Made by a program: the position numbers and the translations under genes. A DNA stretch of 64,000 nt, from the NCBI GenBank assembly GCA_005784505.1, contig VCAZ01000042.1, positions 1,429,233 to 1,493,232 of the forward strand, given 5' to 3'. Shown here in pieces: positions 57,946 to 64,000 of the stretch. This DNA comes from Bagarius yarrelli. Taxonomy: Eukaryota > Chordata > Actinopteri > Siluriformes > Sisoridae. Under the pieces are notes generated by a model. That model had not been told where the DNA came from. It saw only the letters and a program-made list of their open reading frames with translations, and did not search any database. Every line of letters starts with the position of its first letter. The first letter of the stretch is position 1.

Positions 57946-60520
57946 CATCTGTAAATTATGACTGTTTGATTGACATGCAAGATTTTAAGATTTAGTTTTT
58001 GATTTGAAATCATTTTAAAATACGTTTATTCATTTTGCTATTTGACAATAAGGTAACTTAAGACTTCCTAAAATTACATCAATAGATGAACTATAAGAGC
58101 TAAATGTGCTGCCTGGATATGCAGCCTAAATAGGACTAAAATATAACTAAATATAAAAACTAATTATACAGTTAGAAAAAAAAACTATTTGTAAAATTTA
58201 TTTTATTATTGCTTTTATTTCTTTACTGCTTTATTTTGGTTAAGGTCAAGGTGAATCAGGAGCTTATGACAAGTATACTGTCTCACAATATAGTGCAGTT
58301 AGTGGTTTATAGTTCAGAACTGCTACTGTGGAGCTTTGAGTGATGTCCTTCACCCTATTTGCTCCAGAGTTGCCATATCATGGCACATTTTGATTCACAC
58401 TTATTAACAAGATATGCTAAAAATTAACTTGCTGTCATCACTTTTTTCACATTTTTTCACACATGGCTTCAAAAATGACTACAAACGTGACTAATTTATG
58501 TAGCCAGTTCACCTAGTTTTATATTTTTTAAAACCAGTGAACCAAAGAACCCAAAGAAAATCCAGGGGTAATACAGGCAATTTTTTGTCTGTGCTTTAGG
58601 GGTTACAAAGGATTTAAAAGCATAAGTCTATTGCATTGTGCCGTATAAAACCCAATTAGAAACACCAAATACCTGAATATTTAAACTTTCTCCAAGCCGA
58701 CAAAGTAGCGAGTCAACTGTTAACACCCTATGTTGTGTAAAAAAACATTTTAAATATTGAAGCTTTGTCTTTAAAGAAATTTACGGTATAAAAGTATTTG
58801 AGTATTTATTAATCTTTTAATATGATAAACCTGCTAAATCAGTGTCAGATATGGGCAGGCTTTATCTTTCCACAATGATCATCACATAAAGGTTTGGTTG
58901 AAATGTTTTGTAAATAAAATAAAAAATAGATTAGAAACTAAATATGTTCAACTAAAAAAATAAAAGGTATAGTAAAATACATGTGCTCAAAAATAAAAGT
59001 AAACATAATATTATTACTTTTTTTTCTCCAAAATATTCAAAAGCATTTTTAAATCAACTTTGTAATCATTTTGTATTGATTTTAATTGTATATATATATT
59101 TTTTTTTGGAAATTAGCCAACATTTCATTTCATTACATTTGAAAGCTGCATGTTTTAAAGCATTGATAGCATTTGTAAAATTCAAGTATTTTGAGTATTT
59201 CAAAAAAATGAATTTCATATAGGATTTTAAAATTAATCAGCTCACATCTTAATGGGCTTTGATACAGAAATGTCATCACCGTAGCTTTTAAGGCGTCCCA
59301 GACAATACAAGATTATTACAGCCAAATCACAACTCTTTTTTTTAAAACATCCACCCTTCGAAGGTGGTAATTTGAATGTGCATTATGTCTCGTTCTCGTT
59401 TAATTTCAATATTCACAGGAAAATAATCAGTTCAGTTTTGCAGAATTTAAAGAGTGTAATGTTAAAATGGTGATGGGTCAAAAGATTGTGTCAGAAAAAC
59501 ATACAAGATAAATTTCTAAAAACTTTGAAAAGTGTTTGCTACATCTTTTTGTTTGTTTTTTTATTTTCAGTGTGTGATAATTATTCTGTATTAAGTAAAT
59601 TTGTCTAATTGCATGTTGAAATTGGTATTTGACAGGGCGAACAGTTAAAAGATTGGGGGTATAAAGATTGTTTTAATTTGCAAGTTAGCTCAACCTAACA
59701 GATTTTATTTTTCTTGATATGTACTTCTGTTTCTGCTGCACTTTTGTGTTCAGGGTATGAGATTGTACCACTCTATTAATTACAATTTCGAATTTAGCTT
59801 AAAATTTTAATTCTATTGAACTACATTTATATTAGAATATCTTTAAATATACTGTCATAAAATTATTCTAATTAAAATTGTTTGTGCATTTAAGATGGTA
59901 AAATGGTACATGATAAAAAAAAATATATTAAATCATACATTTATTGTTTTGTTTATAAATAAGTAAAATAAAGAAGAAACAGGTATATTAAAAATAACCT
60001 CCACATAACCACTGCAGAAGGAAAAAAATGCACAAAAATGCAAACATATAGCCTGAAATATAAACGTGGTAAATATTCATAAATTTGGCTTCACTTCCTC
60101 TTGTTTGGTTCCCTTTAGAATTGTTCTCCCCTTGTTATAAGTCTATAGGCATGTCACAGTAGCATCAAGTATAATATTAGCAACCTTTATAGAACTACCT
60201 TCACCTTTGTATTCCTTAATGTGTTTTGTCTAAAGAAGCAGATTTCAAAAATAGGAGGATAACAAAACTAAACTAGTTATTTAAAAATAGTTGATATTTA
60301 AAAATACTTGTCTTTATGGTGTGTCATTAAGAGACTACCACAACAGAATAATAAATGTTAAGATAAATGCTGCCTATTGCTAACAGAGGTGTTTCGACAA
60401 CCCGATGAGCAGTGTTGCCAGACTGGGCAGGTTCTTGCTCAATTGGGCTGTGTGTGATCATGTGATCATCAAAAAGCACTTAGTTGTTTCATAAAATTTA
60501 GGCTGCTATTTTATTTGCTA
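57946..60520. other. downstream of tnr: 3' UTR or intergenic, no gene seen
   Basis: Very AT-rich sequence. No open frame with family features, no SINE or LINE recognised. Confidence 0.45.
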
Positions 60521-60524
60521 TTCT

Positions 60525-60598
60525 AGGGTGCAGTGGTGGCTCAAATGGTTAAGGCGCTGAGTTGTTAACCGAAAAGACAAGGGTTAAAATATCCATGC
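60525..60598 (+). mobile_element. head fragment of the family C SINE
   Basis: GGTGCAGTGGTGGCTCAAAT GGTTAAGGCGCTGAGTTGTT AACC matches the head of the SINE at 51872-52140; the body and tail are missing. Confidence 0.65.
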
Positions 60599-61472
60599 TG
60601 CGCATCAATAGTTTTTATTTTGGCCACATACAATGTCGGCAAACGACGGCAAAATACAATTTTTTATTTCTAAAAACATGTTGGACAACATGTTGGACAT
60701 CACATTGTGAAGTAAGTTAATCCGGGAGCGAAATAATGTTAACTGCAGGCATGTTTTATACTGAACATAAGAGTTAGCACCCAAATGGAGTTTGGTCCAT
60801 TTTTGATCCAAGTGGATTTTATAAGTATTGTGTGCTTCATCCTTAACACTTTTTTATGCATAGTAGTAACAAACTAAAATGAAATTTTATAAATGAACAT
60901 TAGATGTTTTAGGGAGCATCTCTATAGTAGATTAAACTGGATTAAGTTTCAAACCTCAATAGCATTTAAATAAATGACAAACTAACAGTCATAATTAAAT
61001 CATCTATAAAAATGTATAAAAAATCACTACAAATTGATTTGTAAACAAGATACAGCGTAATTTAAAGCTCAATCGCATTTGAAAAGAAAGACCATTTGAT
61101 TTAATAATGTTCATTATAGTTTTATGGTTTTATGACTGTAAGTCGTTCTCCTCAAGTGCTATTAAGGTTTAAAACAGTCATATGTAACTTAACATTTAAT
61201 GTTCACAAATGTTTGTTTTCATTACTCTTAAGAGATGTCCTTTATAACAGTGACTTTTAATGTCTGTATTTGTCTCTTCTTTTGTAAACGCTTATGTGAA
61301 TAGTGAAATACCTATACATAAATAAAATGGCCTTATTTGATCCTTCAGTTACTCTGAACATACTTCTTAATTATTATAACTAATAATGCTTAACAATTAT
61401 CTTGTAATAGAAAATATGCTTTCAATAGTAAATCACCCGGAGGATTCTTTTTTTCCTGTCTCTGTCTTGAAT
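60599..61472. other. no recognised feature
   Basis: AT-rich intergenic-like sequence. Confidence 0.4.
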
Positions 61473-61570
61473 GTCTTAATTAATTAATTAGACTTGGACT
61501 TGACTTAGACTCGAACCTTTTTGGACTTGGTCTTGACTGGTCCTGGTCTTGGACTTGTCTTGGACTCAAC
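61473..61570 (+). repeat. TTAA run and degenerate GACTTGG-type tandem repeat
   Basis: TTAATTAATTAATTA is followed by about a dozen irregular copies of (G)GACTTG/GTCTTG. A simple repeat, similar to the start of the sequence at 5380-5420. Confidence 0.75.
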
Positions 61571-61749
61571 AAAGGTGGATTTGACTAATGCCCTGTAAAT
61601 AAATTATTAATACATATGAACAAATCATAGGTTTTTTTCCCATTTGTAATGCGATACGATTTCTTTTTCATACAATCTTAAAACACATTTTAAACATTTT
61701 AAAAATGTCTCCATACATAGAGAATTATTAAATTATCATGTATTTTCTT

Positions 61750-63525
61750 TCTTGAAATAACAGTAAACAGACTTATTTTTTTACTTTTTTAATAATTTAC
61801 AATTAGTTGCAATTTATTTTTTACAATCCCTGTCTTTAAAGAAGAGGGTAAAGAGTTACAATTTGAGCATATTTATAAACATGTGATTTGACTTGCAGCT
61901 AGAACTACTGCCCAGGCTGCTGTTATAGAAAGTTATGTCAAAACCTATGACCAATCACCTAAGACTCATCACTCTTGTTAAGAAATGTAATAAAAATGAA
62001 ACAGTTACAGATCTTTTTAAAGTACCTAAAGACCAAGACTAACTAAATGGGAGAGAACTACTGAAAAGAATAGAGAACGTTAGGGAAGCAATCAATGACA
62101 AAAGATATCTCACATTACAAACACATGACACGCATTTTCCTAAATGAGATTACATTGGGCATGCAAAGGGCAGAGCGATAGGGTTGGTGGGGGGGGGGAT
62201 TTTCGGGGTCGGGCAAGGGGCATTGGGCCCACAGGGGGAGCGATAAACATGGTGTTTTTAAAAGGAGATGCAGGAAGCATGGCACAGGGAGAGCAAGGAA
62301 TGAGGAGAGGTTATGAAAGGGTGAGAAACATGCCAGGGCCTTAAGGGAACAAAGAATACACAGAGGCCAAGGGGGGAGCAAGAAAACAAAAAATGCCAAA
62401 TCTGATGTCCTTTGCTGAGCCAGGGGGCAAAGCAACAACATCTTTCTGCCAGGTCAGGAAGCAGAGCAATATCCTCTGAACAAGAGCAGCCAGTGGCATA
62501 TGAGCACTCGAAATCCCCCACCATATCAGGGCGGAGCAGAGTGATGTCCTTCATCAAGCCTGGTGCAAAAGGATCTTCAGCTGGGTGCCGGCGCTCCAGT
62601 TCTCCAAGGGCAGGGGTAGAGCACTCCTCAGCAGTCTTCTTGAAATAACAGTAACAGGACTATTTTTTTTACTTTTTTAATAATTTACAATTAGTTGCAA
62701 TTTATTTTTTACAATCCCTGTCTTTAAAGAAGAGGGTAAAGAGTTACAATTTGAGCATAATTATAAACTATGATTTTGACTTGCAGCTAGAAACTACTGC
62801 CCAGGCTGCTGTTAAGGAAAGTTATGTCAAAACCTATGACCAATAACCTAGGGACTCATCACTCTTGTCTAAGAAAGAAATGTAATAAAAATGAAACAGT
62901 TACAGATCTTTTTAAAGTACCTAAAGACCAAGACTAACTAAATGGGAGAGAACTACTGAAAAGAATAGAGAACGTTAGGGAAGCAATCAATGACAAAAGA
63001 TATCTCACATTACAAACACATGACACGCATTTTCCTAAATGAGATTACATTGGGCATGCAAAGGGCAGAGCGATAGGGTTGGTGGGGGGGGGGATTTTCG
63101 GGGTCGGGCAAGGGGCATTGGGCCCACAGGGGGAGCGATAAACATGGCGTTTTTAAAAGGAGATGCAGGAAGCATGGCACAGGGAGAGCAAGGAATGAGG
63201 AGAGGTTATGAAAGGGTGAGAAACATGCCAGGGCCTTAAGGGAACAAAGAATACACAGAGGCCAAAGGGGGAGCAAGAAAAACAAAAATGCCAAATCTGA
63301 TGTCCTTTGCTGAGCCAGGGGGCAAAGCAACATCTTCTGCCAGGTCAGGAAGCAGAGCAATATCCTCTACTGAGCCAGGGAGTAGAGCGAAATCCTCCAC
63401 CATATCAGGGAGCAGAGTGATGTCCTTCATCGAGCCTGGTGCCAAAGTGATGTCTTCAGCTGTGCCAGGGTGCTCCAGGGTTCTCCATCAGGGCAGGGGG
63501 TAGAGCAACATCCTCTGCCAGGTCA
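61750..63525 (+). repeat. tandem duplication of about 890 bp
   Basis: 61750-62637 and 62638-63525 are two copies, starting TCTTGAAATAACAGTAA. The offset is 888 at the start and 895 by the middle; the copies differ mainly by small indels, many in homopolymers, and by rearrangement in the last 150-200 bp. Shared blocks include GGTTGGTGGGGGGGGG, GGGCAAGGGGCATTGGGCCC and ATGAGGAGAGGTTATGAAAG. Confidence 0.92.
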
Positions 63526-63530
63526 GGGGG
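63300..63530 (+). repeat. 30-bp-period coding-like minisatellite (second copy)
   Basis: Units such as GAGCCAGGGAGTAGAGCGAA ATCCTCCACC recur with a period near 30 bp. Plus-strand peptides repeat (SRAISSTEPG-like) and minus-strand peptides repeat (VEDIALLPDL-like). The related, more broken stretch of copy 1 is at 62410-62640. Confidence 0.75.
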
Positions 63531-63701
63531 CACAGTGACATTCTCCACAAGGCATGAGCATTGTATGGGACAAAAAATTGGAGAGAGTGAAGTTATCCAC
63601 TCCAGGCTGGTCCCCTTACTACGGGATCCTTAGGGATAATGAGGTTTGCTACGACAGGAGCTGGTGGGCACAATCTTAATTCATGACTTTTTAAAAAGAA
63701 G

Positions 63702-63740
63702 TGGAACTTTTATAAAACTAAAAGTTTTATGAAAGTTCCA
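63702..63740. repeat. short hairpin, 18-bp stem
   Basis: TGGAACTTTTATAAAACT pairs with AGTTTTATGAAAGTTCCA around a three-base loop, with one T-G pair. No run of T follows and no function is claimed. Confidence 0.7.
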
Positions 63741-64000
63741 GAAGCTCTAACGACTATAAACTGCACAAGCATTACCTCACTCACATGCAAGTTTTCAAAT
63801 CTCAAATTTTTCCTTGTTTTTCAGCAAATTTCTTAAAATTCCAACTTATGTGCAACAATAAAAGCTTACTATAAAAGATCCCCAATAAACAAGGCAAAAC
63901 AGAGCCATTACAATTTTAATAGCGATTGTTATATAGAAAAATCACCTTTGGCCCTCAAGTTGCATCTTGCGACACGTCATGTTCAAACAACCTGGTGGTT

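Noticed and set aside
1..64000. a new defence, secretion or other undescribed system
   Set aside because: Everything with coding character is either tnr or a fragment of a known transposon type. Nothing in the window supports a new system.

Overview
The window is vertebrate nuclear DNA: long AT-rich introns, GT-AG splice sites, tRNA-derived SINEs, LINEs, Tc1-type transposons, DIRS and gypsy relics. The mix of repeats is that of a teleost. An ostariophysan (catfish, characin or relative) is my guess, from the abundant SINE whose 3' tail reads like a fish L2 LINE tail; this is an inference, not a proof.

There is one gene I can support: tenascin-R (tnr), plus strand, with its complete coding region in 21 coding exons from the ATG at 10241 to the stop at 57642-57644. 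All splice phases agree, and the exons join to 4020 nt (1339 residues plus stop), close to human tenascin-R (about 1358). Order of domains: signal peptide, a dibasic site, a cysteine-rich heptad/coiled-coil assembly region, four and a half EGF-like repeats in one exon, nine fibronectin type III (FN3) domains (FN1, 3, 5 and 6 on single exons; FN2, 4, 7, 8 and 9 split over two), and a C-terminal fibrinogen-like globe on five exons. A splice acceptor lies nine bases before the ATG, so at least one non-coding 5' exon and the promoter lie upstream, in positions 1-10200 or outside the window; I could not locate them.

Layout: 1-10.2 kb is repeat-rich upstream sequence or a 5' intron, with LINE, SINE and DIRS relics and a 62-nt foldback. 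10.2-12.5 kb holds the N-terminal and EGF exons. 12.5-21.4 kb is intron 2, with an RTE-like LINE nested in an older LINE. 21.4-25.1 kb holds FN1 and FN2. 25.1-33 kb is intron 5, with an L2-like LINE and two Tc1 relics. 33-50 kb holds FN3 to FN9, with DIRS, gypsy and minisatellite insertions between them. 50-57.6 kb holds the fibrinogen-like domain, with an inactive Tc1 element that itself carries a SINE, and a gypsy fragment. 57.6-64 kb is 3' UTR or intergenic DNA ending in an ~890-bp tandem duplication.

No second host gene, tRNA, rRNA, CRISPR array or bacterial-type operon was seen, and I found no convincing new biological system. The points most worth a second look are the nested insertions, the shared SINE/LINE 3' tails, the two long perfect or near-perfect hairpins, the 30-bp-period coding-like minisatellites and the 3' tandem duplication.
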